A stretch of 64,000 nt of DNA from Oscillatoriophycideae cyanobacterium NC_groundwater_1537_Pr4_S-0.65um_50_18 (lineage in GTDB: Bacteria > Cyanobacteriota > Cyanobacteriia > Elainellales > Elainellaceae), in contig JACQYI010000014.1 in the NCBI GenBank assembly GCA_016208305.1, forward strand, positions 1-64,000, written 5' to 3'. A program made the position numbers and the translations under genes. Below are positions 37,660 through 46,735 of this stretch, piece by piece. How positions within the stretch are numbered: the stretch's first letter is position 1; each line of letters opens with the position of its first letter. Under the pieces are notes generated by a model that did not search any database, was not told where the DNA came from, and worked only from the letters and a program-made list of their open reading frames with translations.

Positions 37660-37782
37660 GGCGTGTCATCCATAAAGCTGAAACGGTCATTCACCCAGGT
37701 TTGACACTTCCAGGTATTGCAAGAGACTGTAAGCTGGGAACCATAGCAGGTCAAACCGCTAGTTTCTAATTGATGACACGCC
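37660..37782. repeat. short element with GGCGTGTCATC inverted ends
   Basis: GGCGTGTCATC (37660-37670) and GATGACACGCC (37772-37782) are perfect 11-base inverted repeats 101 bases apart, directly before the MITE. It may be a separate small non-autonomous element or a long hairpin. Confidence 0.5.
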
Positions 37783-37787
37783 TTAGA

Positions 37788-38113
37788 GGGTGTTTGAAAA
37801 GTGGTCGGCTGTGATGTTAGGCACCTGTTGATCCCCCCTGCCCCCCTACCCTGCGCTACGGTGTACACACAAGTTTCCTGATTTGTCTTCAAGGTTTTCT
37901 AGCCCCCTAAATCCCCCAATTCTGGGGGATTTAGGGGGCGAAGTGCAGAATGTTTAGCCAGAGTCAAAGATCTGTGTACACCGTAACTACCCTGCGGGAA
38001 GCCGCTTCGCGTCTAGAAAAAGGGGGAAAATGAATTCAAAGTCCCCCTTTTGAAGGGGAATTTAGGGGGATCTGAAACGTTTTGCTACCCCTAGTTGGAC
38101 TTTTCAAACATCC
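37788..38113. mobile_element. MITE with GGRTGTTTGAAAAGT inverted ends
   Basis: GGGTGTTTGAAAAGT at the left (about 37788-37802) and ACTTTTCAAACATCC at the right (about 38099-38113) form about 15-base terminal inverted repeats with one mismatch. The roughly 325-base element has no ORF of note. Its interior is rich in GGGGGATTTAGGGGG-type palindromes and it contains a second, nested element. The transposase that would move it is not in the window. Confidence 0.7.
37856..37986. mobile_element. nested 131-base MITE with 10-base target duplication
   Basis: The element has TACGGTGTACACA / TGTGTACACCGTA terminal inverted repeats and is flanked by the direct repeat CTACCCTGCG (37846-37855 and 37987-37996), a target-site duplication. 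Its centre holds a nearly perfect palindrome (CCCCCTAAATCCCCC with GGGGGATTTAGGGGG). It sits inside the larger MITE, so it arrived later. Confidence 0.8.
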
Positions 38114-38165
38114 TTTTAGACAAAAATAGTACTTTGTGAAGGCCTCTGATAGTATCTTAAATGAG

Positions 38166-39161
38166 TTATAGAAGCGCATTAAAAATATAGCCGATGCTGA
38201 TAATCCCTAGAGTCATTAACCCAACAAATACGGCTAAGAGTTGAGGTTGCAGCACTTTCTTGAGAATCACCATTTCAGGCAGCGATAAAGCCGTTACAGA
38301 CATTGTGAACGCCAAAACCGTACCCATTGGCACACCTTTATTGACTAAAGCTTCCGTAATTGGCATAACACCCGCAATATTGGCATAGAGTGGCACACCT
38401 AAAATGACTGCGAGCGGCACGGCTAAAGGATTACTTGCGCTTGCATATTGGGCAATAAAAGCTGTCGGCACATAGCCATGAATGCCCGCTCCGATCGCAA
38501 CGCCAATCACGACATAGAGCCATACCGATCGCACAATTTCGCTCGCTTGAAACTGCCCTTGCTCAAATCTTTTTCGCCAAGTCAGCACTACTGGTTCTAG
38601 AGTTTCTGCATCCTCTGGAAGCCTGACTTGACGCGCTTTTTGCAGTTCCCAGACGAAAGGTTCCACCCATCTTTCTACTTTGAGTAGCCCGATGATGTAT
38701 CCAGAAACGATCGCTAAACCCACGCCAAAGCCAATGTAGATCAGCGTTACCTTCAATCCAAACAAACCCCACAAAAGAATCACAGCTACCTCATTAACCA
38801 TCGGCGCTGCCATCAGATAGGAGAAAGTCACTCCTAACGGGACACCTGCTTCTAAAAAACCAATGAACAAAGGCACCGCAGAGCAAGAGCAGAAGGGTGT
38901 GACGATGCCGACCATAGCCGCCAAGATATTGCCCGCAAATGTTCGCCTCCCCTCTAGCAAAGTGCGCACGCGCTCTGGTTCTAAAAAGCTTTGAAAAGTG
39001 CCAATCAGAAAGCTAATGACTAGCAGTAAAGTTAAGATTTTGGGTATATCGTAAAGAAAAAAATGTAGACTCGATCCGAAGGGCGATGTAATCGACAAGC
39101 TCAAGAGCTGGGTAACGATCTGGATCGCCAACCAATCAAATGGATAAAACGGATCGAACAT
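38166..39161 (-). CDS. DUF318/ArsP-type permease
   Basis: A 331-residue membrane protein with about eight helices. The hallmark TPFCSCSAVPLF lies near residues 89-100 and a second half repeats the fold (MPITEALVNKGVPMGTVLAF), as in the UPF0718/ArsP permease family (SO_0444/YraQ relatives). ArsP exports organoarsenicals; other members are linked to Cu or redox stress, so the substrate is open. GGAGG is 8 bases before ATG 39161. It starts 12 bases after the thioredoxin-like gene, a frequent partner, and is last in the minus-strand train that begins at 49.6 kb. Confidence 0.85.
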   Translation of the reverse strand: MFDPFYPFDWLAIQIVTQLLSLSITSPFGSSLHFFLYDIPKILTLLLVISFLIGTFQSFLEPERVRTLLEGRRTFAGNILAAMVGIVTPFCSCSAVPLFIGFLEAGVPLGVTFSYLMAAPMVNEVAVILLWGLFGLKVTLIYIGFGVGLAIVSGYIIGLLKVERWVEPFVWELQKARQVRLPEDAETLEPVVLTWRKRFEQGQFQASEIVRSVWLYVVIGVAIGAGIHGYVPTAFIAQYASASNPLAVPLAVILGVPLYANIAGVMPITEALVNKGVPMGTVLAFTMSVTALSLPEMVILKKVLQPQLLAVFVGLMTLGIISIGYIFNALL

Positions 39162-39173
39162 CAATTTACCTCC

Positions 39174-39416
39174 TTAGTAATGCAAGAGAGCCTGAATTTG
39201 TTCGGGACTGATGACTTGACCTTTGCTGACAACTTTGCCATTGATGGCCATCGCGGGAGTAGACATCACACCTCTTTTAGCGATTTCGATAGGGTCATTA
39301 ATATGCAAGACTTCAGCAGTTAAATTAAGGTTTGCTACGGCTTGTTTAACGTTGGCTTCTAGCTGTTGACACTTTTTACAGCCTGTCCCTAAAATTTCGA
39401 TCTTGATTGCGTTCAT
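39174..39416 (-). CDS. small thioredoxin-like redox-active disulfide protein
   Basis: An 80-residue thioredoxin-fold protein with GTGCKKCQQLEANV (CxxC active site near residue 12) and the cis-Pro motif STPAMAINGKVVSKG. It belongs to the TM0996 / redox-active disulfide protein 2 family, which commonly accompanies DUF318 permeases. It probably keeps a thiol in the permease or its cargo reduced. No signal peptide, so cytoplasmic. Confidence 0.88.
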   Translation of the reverse strand: MNAIKIEILGTGCKKCQQLEANVKQAVANLNLTAEVLHINDPIEIAKRGVMSTPAMAINGKVVSKGQVISPEQIQALLHY

Positions 39417-39481
39417 AACACAGTTACTTTTTGTGCGCTGTCATGTAATTTAGTCAACTCAATAGCGATCGCCCAACCTTT

Positions 39482-40159
39482 TTAGCACCAAGATTGTTCA
39501 TCGGGAGAGTTGTGTAGCAGCTCTCGGATGTTAGCTTCGATTACCCGGTAGCCGACATTGCCATTGAGTCGTTGCCGTCCTTCATTAAAAATTAAGGTTG
39601 GGCTGACGGTAACACTATGCTCTTTGACCAACTCAAAATCTTTGGAGAGCAGAGCATAAGCCTCGCCATTATCAATTTGCTCCTGGATGGCGGCGATCGG
39701 TAACCCTAGCTCCTCAGCGATTGCAAATTGTACCTTGCGGTCAGAAACATTTGCCAGTTTAGTAAAAAACGCTTCCCGAAATGCCCAGATTGCTTTTTCA
39801 AAAACATGATCTGATTTTTGAACAATGCCTTTAATTTCTAGCAATTGAATGGCGTGAAGAAACAAATGACAAGAGGTAGACGAAGGTGGAATTACATCAG
39901 TCCAAATATCCGGATGAACGCTAATGTGATCGAATTTTTTCACAACTTCGTGAACGTGGTTGCTATAGCCTTTGAAACCCCCCTGATCTCGCCAGCGCGT
40001 TTCCAATTTTTCGCGGGCATTGCCAAACACAGAGACAAAATGAGGGGCGATCGCAATCTTGTCTTGAAAGGTAGTTTGCAGCTCATCTATGCGAATTTGA
40101 GCGATATAGGCCCATACACAGAGAACGTCAGAAAAGTAGAAAATGCGAATAGGTGACAT
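39482..40159 (-). CDS. DsbA-family (FrnE-like) protein lacking one active-site Cys
   Basis: A 225-residue DsbA/FrnE-like protein: IRIFYFSDVLCVWAYIAQ at the N-terminus, a helical insertion, VTVSPTLIFNEG (cis-Pro loop) and a C-terminal Cys at the very end (EQSWC). FrnE-like enzymes usually carry CPWC or CxxC here; this one has CVWA, with only the first Cys. It therefore cannot make the normal disulfide, unless with the terminal Cys, and may be an isomerase, a glutathione-transferase-like or a persulfide-handling variant. No signal peptide. Confidence 0.8.
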   Translation of the reverse strand: MSPIRIFYFSDVLCVWAYIAQIRIDELQTTFQDKIAIAPHFVSVFGNAREKLETRWRDQGGFKGYSNHVHEVVKKFDHISVHPDIWTDVIPPSSTSCHLFLHAIQLLEIKGIVQKSDHVFEKAIWAFREAFFTKLANVSDRKVQFAIAEELGLPIAAIQEQIDNGEAYALLSKDFELVKEHSVTVSPTLIFNEGRQRLNGNVGYRVIEANIRELLHNSPDEQSWC

Positions 40160-40325
40160 GGGGTAAGTGGGGGTAAGTGAGTGGATGGGAGTGCGTGAGG
40201 GTGAGTGGGTGGGTGGGTGCGAGAGTAAAGAATGGGTAGGGCGATCGCGTCATCCCGGTCATCCCCATCATCCCGTCATCCCACCCTCTCACTCTCCCAC
40301 TCTCCCATCATCCCACCCTCCCATC
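40160..40325. repeat. low-complexity GAGTGGGTGGGTG / CATCCCGTCATCCC repeat
   Basis: The gap between the RND pump and DsbA-like genes consists of GGGTGAGTGGGTGGG strings then CATCCCGTCATCCCACCCTC strings, inverted relative to each other. Similar DNA fills other gaps of this gene train (45604-45846, 46595-46735, 49318-49440). Confidence 0.8.
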
Positions 40326-43300
40326 ACTTGCAATTTTGACAACCGGTTGATCAACGTCAGCGTTGGTCATTTTCTGATTGCCTTTGCGGTTGCGCCAGAG
40401 TTTGTAATACAAAATGGGCACCGCCGATCGCGATAGTAATAAAGAGGCCACTTCCCCTGCCATCAGCGAGATCGCTAAGCCTTGGAAAATGGGATCGGTG
40501 AGAATAATGGCCGAGCCTACCACAACGGCAGCAGCCGTAAGCAGCATCGGACGGAAGCGGACGGCTCCGGCATCGATCACGGCTTCTTCGAGGGGCATTC
40601 CTTCCTTGAGGCGCAGCTCGATAAAATCTACCAGAATGATCGAATTTCGCACCACAATCCCTGCTCCGGCGATAAAGCCGATCATTGATGTTGCCGTGAA
40701 AAATGACCCCATTAACCAGTGAGCCGGCATAATGCCAATCAAAGAGAAGGGAATAGCAGCCATGATCACAAGCGGTGTCATAAATGACTGAAACCAGCCC
40801 ACAACTAAGGCATAAATCAGCACTAGCACTACTGCAAAGGCAATTCCCAGATCGCGGAAGACTTCGTAGGTGACTTGCCATTCGCCATCCCACTTAATCG
40901 CGTAAGTTTCGGTAGTTGGGGGTTGCTGGGTCAAGTAGGTGGTGGTGTGAGAGGGTGAATATGCAGGAGAGTGGGACAGAAGTTTATCGATCTGCGGTTG
41001 CAGGTTGAGCATGGCATAGACGGCACTTTCTACCCTGCCAGAAACATCGCCTAGGACATAGACAACAGGCTGTAAGTTTTTGTGGTAGATGCTGGTATCT
41101 GCCGTGGTCGTTTCCGTTTTTACCAAGGCGCTGAGGGGTACTAAAGTGCCGTTCGCTCCTTTAAGATTTAGGCTTGTTAGATCCTCTAGGCTGGTGCGGC
41201 TTGATTGGCTAAATCGCAGATTAATGGCCACATCTTCACGAGCGTTTTGATCATGCAAAAGCCCGACATTTTGCCCCGAAAGGGCCATTTGCAGAACTTC
41301 CGAAATTTGGCTGGGGCTGATGCCATTTAATGCGGCTTTTTCGCGATCGATCACCAGTCGATAATCGGCCTGTGGCGCTTCCACGTACCAGTCAACATCA
41401 ACAACTCCATCGGTTGCTTTGTATAAATCGCGAATTTGGGTGGCCAGGTCAATTTGCCCTTGATAATCAGGGCCGTATACTTCTGTCACCAAGGTTTGTA
41501 AAACCGGAGGCCCAGGGGGAATTTCGGCAACTTGGATGCGCGCACTATAGCGATCGCCAATCTCCTTCAGCTTGGGACGAATGGCTTTGGCAATATCGTG
41601 GCTTTGACGTTTGCGTTCTCCCTTGGGCAAAAAGTTGACCTGAATATCGGCTACATTGGCACCCGATCGCAAAAAGTAATGCCGCACCAAGCCATTGAAA
41701 TTGTAAGGAGAAGAAGTACCAATATAGCTTTGATAGTGAATGACTTCCGGCACGGTGGCGAGGTATTGGCCCATTTCTTTGGTCACTCTAGCGGTCTGCT
41801 CTAGCGTCGTGCCTTCTGGCATGTTCACAACTACCTGTAACTCGCTCTTATTGTCAAACGGCAGCATCTTGAGAATCACCAGCTTAGCGCCCGCCAACCC
41901 GCCAACAATAAAGATTAGAGCCAACACCGTTGCAACCACAAACGTAGTGCCTCGACGCGAATAATGCACCAACGGATACATAAACCGTCGATATAAACGA
42001 GTTAGTGTATCTTCTCCGTGGTCGTGGGCGGCATGACTAGCACCGCTAAACACACGCATTGTCGTCCAGGGCACCACAATGAAGGCCACCAGTGCCGAGA
42101 AGATCATGGCAGCAGAGGCCCCTAAGGGAATAGGCAGCATGTAGGGACCCATCAAGCCGCCGACAAACGCCATCGGTAAAATGGCCGCAATCACCGCCAA
42201 GGTTGCCAGAATGGTAGGGTTGCCTACCTCATCCACAGCTTCCAAGACAATCTGCTGTAGGGTGCGCCGCCGATTGGTCGACAGTTGCAATCGCGTTTTA
42301 TTTTCGGGTAATTGCAGGTGGCGACCGACATTTTCAACAACCACGATCGCGTCATCGACCAGAATTCCAATAGAAAAAATCAACGCAAAAAAGGTGACTC
42401 GATTAAGCGTGAAGTGATAGAAAACAAAGCTAGCAAGGGTGAGTGATAGCGTAACGGGAATCGATACCGCGACTACCATTGCCTCTTTTTTGCCCATGAC
42501 AAACCACATCAGCAGCGTCACAGAACCTACGGCAATCAGCATGTGAAATAGCAGTTCATTCGATCGTTCTGCTGCGGTTTCACCATAGTCCCGCGTGACC
42601 GTTAGATGAACGTTGCTTGGCAGATAGTTGCGCTTAATTTGTTCGAGTTTATGCAGCACTCGATGGGAAACTTGAATCGCGTTGGCTCCAGAACGTTTGG
42701 CGATCGCGATCGTGACCGCTTCGGTTTCTTGAGAGGGTGGAAGGGTGAGAGGGTGGGATGATGAGAGGGTGGGAGCAATCGTCTTGCCCACTCTCTCACT
42801 CTCCCTCACTCCCCCACTCTCCCGCTCTCCCACTCTCCCACTCTCCCGCTCCTGCCCTCCTTGTCCAAAAAACACATAGCTGGCCGGTTCCTCTGAACCA
42901 TCGGTGACTGTAGCGACATCACGTAGATAGACCGGTTGATTGTTGGCAACAGCCACAACTAACTGTTTGGCATCATCGGGCGATCGCATCAAGCTCTGGG
43001 TTCTGACCAAAAATGACTGATTATTCTGGTTAAAAGCGCCGCTGGCCAGTTCAGTATTTTGTGCCTGAAACGCTGTTGCAATCTCTAGCGGTGTTAAGTC
43101 ATAGGCATTCAGCCGTGTTGGATTAAGTTCTACTCGGAGCTGTCGCTTCTGCCCGCCGATCAGCGTCGTTTCTGAAACATCCGGCACTTGCTTAATTTGC
43201 TCATCTAATTGCGCCGCAATTTGTCGCAATTCTGCTCCAGTGTTTTGCTTACCCCATAGCGTTAGCGTCAAAATCGGAACATCATCAATGGATCTTGACT

Positions 43301-43742
43301 TAATCAAGGGTTGTGAGGCACCCGGCGGAATCTTGTCAAAGTTGGCATAAAGCTTGTTATAAAGTTGGACAATTGAATCTTCGGTGTTTTGTCCGACCAG
43401 AAAACGCACAATCACCAAAGACGAACCCGGACGCGAGGTAGAGTAAACATATTCCACGCCGGGAAGTTCTTTAATCAACTTCTCCATCGGAGCCGTCACC
43501 CGCTGTTCCACATCCTTAGCCGAGGCTCCGGGCATTTGCACAAACACATCAGCCATCGGTACCGTAATTTGCGGTTCCTCTTCCCGTGGCAGGATCAAAG
43601 TTGCTCCAATCCCCAACAGCAGCGATACCAAAATGATCAGCGGTGTCAGTTTGGAGTCGATGAATTTTTTGGCTAAATTTCCAACAAAACCTAACGGATG
43701 AGGTTTTGAAAGATCCCGTTCAAGCTTTGAGCCGTTGTTCAT
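40308..43742 (-). CDS. RND efflux transporter (AcrB/HAE1 family)
   Basis: A 1144-residue inner-membrane RND pump with the family's twelve-helix plan and two large periplasmic loops. The TM4 block [21 protein letters not shown] carries the proton-relay Asp pair. Other marks are the N-terminal [11 protein letters not shown] and C-terminal [19 protein letters not shown]. It works with the adaptor at 44.3-45.6 kb. It starts 2 bases after the previous stop with GAGG. About 40 residues (near 295-338, [14 protein letters not shown]...) and a Ser/Thr/Pro stretch near 919-935 are encoded by invading low-complexity repeats in frame. The position near SQR, ArsR and thiol proteins suggests a sulfur- or metal-related cargo. 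Confidence 0.92.
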   Translation of the reverse strand: MNNGSKLERDLSKPHPLGFVGNLAKKFIDSKLTPLIILVSLLLGIGATLILPREEEPQITVPMADVFVQMPGASAKDVEQRVTAPMEKLIKELPGVEYVYSTSRPGSSLVIVRFLVGQNTEDSIVQLYNKLYANFDKIPPGASQPLIKSRSIDDVPILTLTLWGKQNTGAELRQIAAQLDEQIKQVPDVSETTLIGGQKRQLRVELNPTRLNAYDLTPLEIATAFQAQNTELASGAFNQNNQSFLVRTQSLMRSPDDAKQLVVAVANNQPVYLRDVATVTDGSEEPASYVFFGQGGQERESGRVGERESGGVRESERVGKTIAPTLSSSHPLTLPPSQETEAVTIAIAKRSGANAIQVSHRVLHKLEQIKRNYLPSNVHLTVTRDYGETAAERSNELLFHMLIAVGSVTLLMWFVMGKKEAMVVAVSIPVTLSLTLASFVFYHFTLNRVTFFALIFSIGILVDDAIVVVENVGRHLQLPENKTRLQLSTNRRRTLQQIVLEAVDEVGNPTILATLAVIAAILPMAFVGGLMGPYMLPIPLGASAAMIFSALVAFIVVPWTTMRVFSGASHAAHDHGEDTLTRLYRRFMYPLVHYSRRGTTFVVATVLALIFIVGGLAGAKLVILKMLPFDNKSELQVVVNMPEGTTLEQTARVTKEMGQYLATVPEVIHYQSYIGTSSPYNFNGLVRHYFLRSGANVADIQVNFLPKGERKRQSHDIAKAIRPKLKEIGDRYSARIQVAEIPPGPPVLQTLVTEVYGPDYQGQIDLATQIRDLYKATDGVVDVDWYVEAPQADYRLVIDREKAALNGISPSQISEVLQMALSGQNVGLLHDQNAREDVAINLRFSQSSRTSLEDLTSLNLKGANGTLVPLSALVKTETTTADTSIYHKNLQPVVYVLGDVSGRVESAVYAMLNLQPQIDKLLSHSPAYSPSHTTTYLTQQPPTTETYAIKWDGEWQVTYEVFRDLGIAFAVVLVLIYALVVGWFQSFMTPLVIMAAIPFSLIGIMPAHWLMGSFFTATSMIGFIAGAGIVVRNSIILVDFIELRLKEGMPLEEAVIDAGAVRFRPMLLTAAAVVVGSAIILTDPIFQGLAISLMAGEVASLLLSRSAVPILYYKLWRNRKGNQKMTNADVDQPVVKIASDGRVG
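42729..42859. repeat. low-complexity repeat inside the RND gene
   Basis: About 130 bases of GAGAGGGTGGGATGATGAGAG and CTCTCCCACTCTCCCGCTC units interrupt the RND coding sequence without breaking the frame, in the periplasmic-loop region between VFFGQGGQ and [11 protein letters not shown]. These are the same units that fill the surrounding intergenic gaps. Confidence 0.85.
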
Positions 43743-43744
43743 AT

Positions 43745-44260
43745 TTACCTCATCCTGCCATTCATCATGGCAGACATTCCCTGTTCAGCAAATTGGGTGA
43801 TTTCCTGCGCATGTTCCTGAATGACTGCAACTATGTCAGGGTCATCAGATGTTTCTATGCCTTCAATTCCTTTAGAGGTAATGCGAAGTTGCCGCTGATA
43901 CTGATTGGCAGATTGGAGCATTGTTGGCAAGGTAGAACTCATGCCAATCATGGGAATGGACTGCTGCTGGCTGACCCGATCGTACATTTGAGAGACATGC
44001 GATTGAATCAAAGTCACAACTTCAGGATTATCGGATTCAGTTACGGCACGAATACCGCCTGGAATTTCTTCTACAGTGCGACGGATTTGCTCGTGATCGG
44101 CAAAGAGTTGATGAATAATTTGAGTATCGCTGCTACCTCCCATTCCTGGATTTCCCATCATTCCCGGATGTCGCCCCATTTGTCTGCTTACGGCTTGAGG
44201 GATGATTAAAACTACTATTAAAGCCACAACCGAAAACCAGAATAAAAACTTGCGCTGCAT
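43745..44260 (-). CDS. exported small protein with internal duplication, unknown
   Basis: A 171-residue protein with an N-terminal signal/anchor ([17 protein letters not shown]), a Gly/Met-rich linker ([14 protein letters not shown]), then two similar halves. [23 protein letters not shown] and [22 protein letters not shown] share the pattern GIxxxxxSDxPxxVxxIQxH. The repeated Ile-Gln-x-His could bind metal or haem. GGAG lies 8 bases before the ATG. It is sandwiched between the adaptor and the RND pump, so it is probably a periplasmic accessory of that pump. Confidence 0.7.
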   Translation of the reverse strand: MQRKFLFWFSVVALIVVLIIPQAVSRQMGRHPGMMGNPGMGGSSDTQIIHQLFADHEQIRRTVEEIPGGIRAVTESDNPEVVTLIQSHVSQMYDRVSQQQSIPMIGMSSTLPTMLQSANQYQRQLRITSKGIEGIETSDDPDIVAVIQEHAQEITQFAEQGMSAMMNGRMR

Positions 44261-44278
44261 TGAAACTCTCCAGAAAAT

Positions 44279-45601
44279 TCAAAGTTGCGGGTTGATCGGT
44301 TGCCCATCGCTGAGTTGCTCGATGCTGCTGGTAATGATGCGATCGCCCGTCATCAAACCTGAAACAATTTCTACCTGCGCCCCTTGTTGTTGCCCTGTTT
44401 TTACCCAACGCAATACAGCTGTCGGTCGATTCGATGGATTTGTGCTGATAACATATACGCCCTGCAATTGCCCCCGCTGAACCAGTGCTGTCGAGGGAAT
44501 GAGAATAGTGTCTTGTTTTCCGCCAACGGGTAAGATAATGCGCCCAAACATTCCAGAAATGAGACGACCCGAATTATTGAGGGGAATCTTGACCAGGAAA
44601 CTTCGCGAATTAGAATCTGCGGCTGGAACAATTTGCTGAATCGTTCCATTTAAGGTTTGATTGGCCGCATCTACCTGCACTTGAACGGGTTGACCGACTT
44701 GCACAAACCGTAAGTGTTCTTCGGGTACCGAAATTTCCAGTTGCAATCGGTCTGGATTTTCAACTTTCAGTAATGCCGTTCCAGGAGCAGCCATTTCGCC
44801 TTCATAGGCCAGCTTTTGGACGACAACTCCATCAAAGGGGGCAATGACAGTGCCGTAGCTTTCGCTAACCGAAGCAGACGTGACGCTGGATTCTGCCTGG
44901 TTTACCGCTGCGCGAGATTGGGCAATTGCCGCCTGCGCCTGGCGGACACCAGCCTCCGATTGGGCGACTCTGGCTCTGGCCTCCTCCAAGTTAGTATTAG
45001 CCTCATCCAACAGGGAACGGGCAACTGCACCTTCAGCATGCAGTTGTGCCATCCGAGTCTGGTTGATTTGGGCCAATTGTAGAGCAGCTTGGGCTTCTAA
45101 CGTTTGAGACTCCAATTGACTTAGCGTAGCCTGAGAACGGGCAACTTCTGCCTGCGCCTGCGCCACACCCGACTGCGCCTGACTGGTCTGGGCTGTCATG
45201 TCCATGACATCAATGCGAGCAAGAATGTCACCTTGTTGGAAGCGATCGCCTGCTTCTAACGACAGCTGCGTAATTCGCCCCATTACCCGTGTTGACAGCG
45301 TTGCCTGCTCAACCGGGCGAATCGTACCCGACAGTTCTACGGTATTGGCGATCGCTTGAGATCGAAGAGTTAAGGTTTCAACGATCATTGCTGAATCTAA
45401 CTTAGTCTCCGATACAGGGGTCGAACGGGTGAGTTGCAAAATACCCCAGGTTCCCCCTACCAGTAGCAAAGTTCCACCCAGCAGCAGCCCCCACCCCTTA
45501 CGAGAAAGTTTGGGTAAGGAAACTCGTTTTTGCTCAACTGATCCATCCAAGGTTTCATCGAGCGATTCATTTAGAGATTCATCGGAGGTAGTGTGAGTCA
45601 T
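44279..45601 (-). CDS. RND periplasmic adaptor (membrane fusion protein)
   Basis: A 440-residue adaptor: an N-terminal anchor helix (GWGLLLGGTLLLVGGTWGILQL), a split lipoyl/barrel-sandwich domain (LSGTIRPVEQATLSTRV... and GTVIAPFDGVVVQKLAYEGE), and between them a long Ala/Gln-rich coiled-coil hairpin (about 135-245). Beta-barrel and membrane-proximal domains (RLQLEISVPEEHLRFV) follow. It links the RND pump to an outer-membrane channel; no TolC-type gene is present in the window. It lies 18 bases upstream of the small periplasmic protein gene. Confidence 0.92.
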   Translation of the reverse strand: MTHTTSDESLNESLDETLDGSVEQKRVSLPKLSRKGWGLLLGGTLLLVGGTWGILQLTRSTPVSETKLDSAMIVETLTLRSQAIANTVELSGTIRPVEQATLSTRVMGRITQLSLEAGDRFQQGDILARIDVMDMTAQTSQAQSGVAQAQAEVARSQATLSQLESQTLEAQAALQLAQINQTRMAQLHAEGAVARSLLDEANTNLEEARARVAQSEAGVRQAQAAIAQSRAAVNQAESSVTSASVSESYGTVIAPFDGVVVQKLAYEGEMAAPGTALLKVENPDRLQLEISVPEEHLRFVQVGQPVQVQVDAANQTLNGTIQQIVPAADSNSRSFLVKIPLNNSGRLISGMFGRIILPVGGKQDTILIPSTALVQRGQLQGVYVISTNPSNRPTAVLRWVKTGQQQGAQVEIVSGLMTGDRIITSSIEQLSDGQPINPQL

Positions 45602-45603
45602 AA

Positions 45604-45846
45604 TCGTGCTCTTGTAAAAGCTTGATGAAGGGAGAGGGAGAGGGTGGGGGTGGGTAGGTGAGAGGAAGGGAGAGGGGGAAGGAGGAAGAGGGGGAAGGAG
45701 GAAGAGGGGGTGGGTGAGGGGGTGAATGAGTAAGGCTATCTTGCCGTCCCATCATCCCGTCATCACTTCATCCCATCATCCCGTCATCACTTCATCCCGT
45801 CATTTCACCATCCCTTCATCCCGCCCTCCCGTCCTCCCACGCTGCA
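45604..45846. repeat. low-complexity purine-rich / CATCCCGTCATC repeat
   Basis: GGGAGAGGGAGAGGGTGGG and GGGGGAAGGAGGAAGAG strings turn into CCCATCATCCCGTCATCAC strings. The repeat runs into the rhodanese gene and encodes its last about 14 residues (RGRTGGRDEGMVK). Confidence 0.8.
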
Positions 45847-46159
45847 CAGCATATCCTGCACCTTGCCATGCCAGTAAACCACCTTGCAGGTTATAGACTT
45901 GACAGTAGCCTTGAGTCACTAACCATTGCGCCGCGATCGCGCTGCGATGGCCTGATAGACAAGTAATCGCGATCGGCTGATCTTTGGGAATGTCTTTTAG
46001 AATGCGGTTACAGCTGAGTCGTTGCGCGCCTGGAATATGTCCCATCCAGTATTCCAACCAACCTCTAATATCAATAACCAAAAGTTGATTTCGGCGTGAT
46101 TTTAGCTGTGCAGGAACGAGTGAAACTGGATTCTGAGTTTGTTTTTGGGTTGATTTCAT
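45800..46159 (-). CDS. single-domain rhodanese (sulfurtransferase)
   Basis: A 119-residue rhodanese domain. LVIDIRGWLEYWMGHIPGAQRL is the substrate-shaping N-terminal motif and ITCLSGHRSA the catalytic loop with the persulfide-carrying Cys. It likely transfers sulfane sulfur produced by the SQR-like enzyme upstream. The tail beyond AVQRG is repeat-derived and probably dispensable. A DUF2892 protein, which in YgaP-type proteins is fused to rhodanese, is the first gene of the same train. Confidence 0.9.
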   Translation of the reverse strand: MKSTQKQTQNPVSLVPAQLKSRRNQLLVIDIRGWLEYWMGHIPGAQRLSCNRILKDIPKDQPIAITCLSGHRSAIAAQWLVTQGYCQVYNLQGGLLAWQGAGYAVQRGRTGGRDEGMVK

Positions 46160-46179
46160 GATGATGTTGTTATCCTGAC

Positions 46180-46575
46180 TTAGACTCTACTCATGACGGT
46201 GAAAGATTTGACGAATGGCCCTGCCATGCGAGGATCTTTAATCATAGAAACGTAGTCTCCGACTCGAAATTGCAGCTTACGGCTCATATAGGCCATGCCC
46301 AATCCCATCATGTTCAACCCTTTAGTTTTCCACTGCTCCCAGTGTTCGCGGTCAGCCCGCAGATCCCAACTCAATGGTTCTCCGTTATAGGTACCCGCAG
46401 AAGTCACCCGTCCTTCTTGAATCGTCAACACTCCCGTTGGGTTTGGATCATGCTCAAAACCATAGCCAATCACAGAATTAAAATGAATCTTGGCAAGTGC
46501 ATCGGCTAACTCTGGTTCTGCATTCCATTGCTCGCCAAATGCCTGCATCCATTCCGGTGAAAATAAGTCTGCCAT
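46180..46575 (-). CDS. SCP2 sterol-binding domain protein
   Basis: A 131-residue protein with the SCP2 fold: IHFNSVIGYGFEHDP-type beta strands, then RADREHWEQWKTKGLNMMGLGMAYMSRKLQFRVGDYVSMI, with the typical basic KLQFxGDxxxxI ending. Such proteins bind hydrophobic ligands such as fatty acyl chains or isoprenoids. A possible role in lipid or quinone handling within this respiratory/sulfur train is inference. GGAG lies 8 bases before the ATG. Confidence 0.72.
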   Translation of the reverse strand: MADLFSPEWMQAFGEQWNAEPELADALAKIHFNSVIGYGFEHDPNPTGVLTIQEGRVTSAGTYNGEPLSWDLRADREHWEQWKTKGLNMMGLGMAYMSRKLQFRVGDYVSMIKDPRMAGPFVKSFTVMSRV

Positions 46576-46594
46576 CGATGTTCTCCAAGTGTGT

Positions 46595-46735
46595 AAATCA
46601 GTAAAAGATGGGAGGGAGAGAGTGTGGGAGAGTGGGAAGGTGGTAAAAGGTCATCCTGTCATCCCCCTCTTGTCATCTCGTCATCCCACCCTCTCGTCAT
46701 CCCGTCATCCCGTCATCCCGCTATCTCTACTCATA
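46595..46735. repeat. low-complexity repeat between SCP2 and DUF3122 genes
   Basis: GGGAGGGAGAGAGTGTGGG, then a run of CATCCCGTCATCCCGTCATC units ending at the DUF3122 gene's stop. Same family as the other low-complexity blocks of this region. Confidence 0.8.

Noticed and set aside
40308-45601. Cu/Ag (Cus) or arsenite efflux operon
   Set aside because: The RND pump is of the HAE1 type, the ArsR lacks the metal box, and no ArsA/B/C or CusF is present; sulfur context is stronger.
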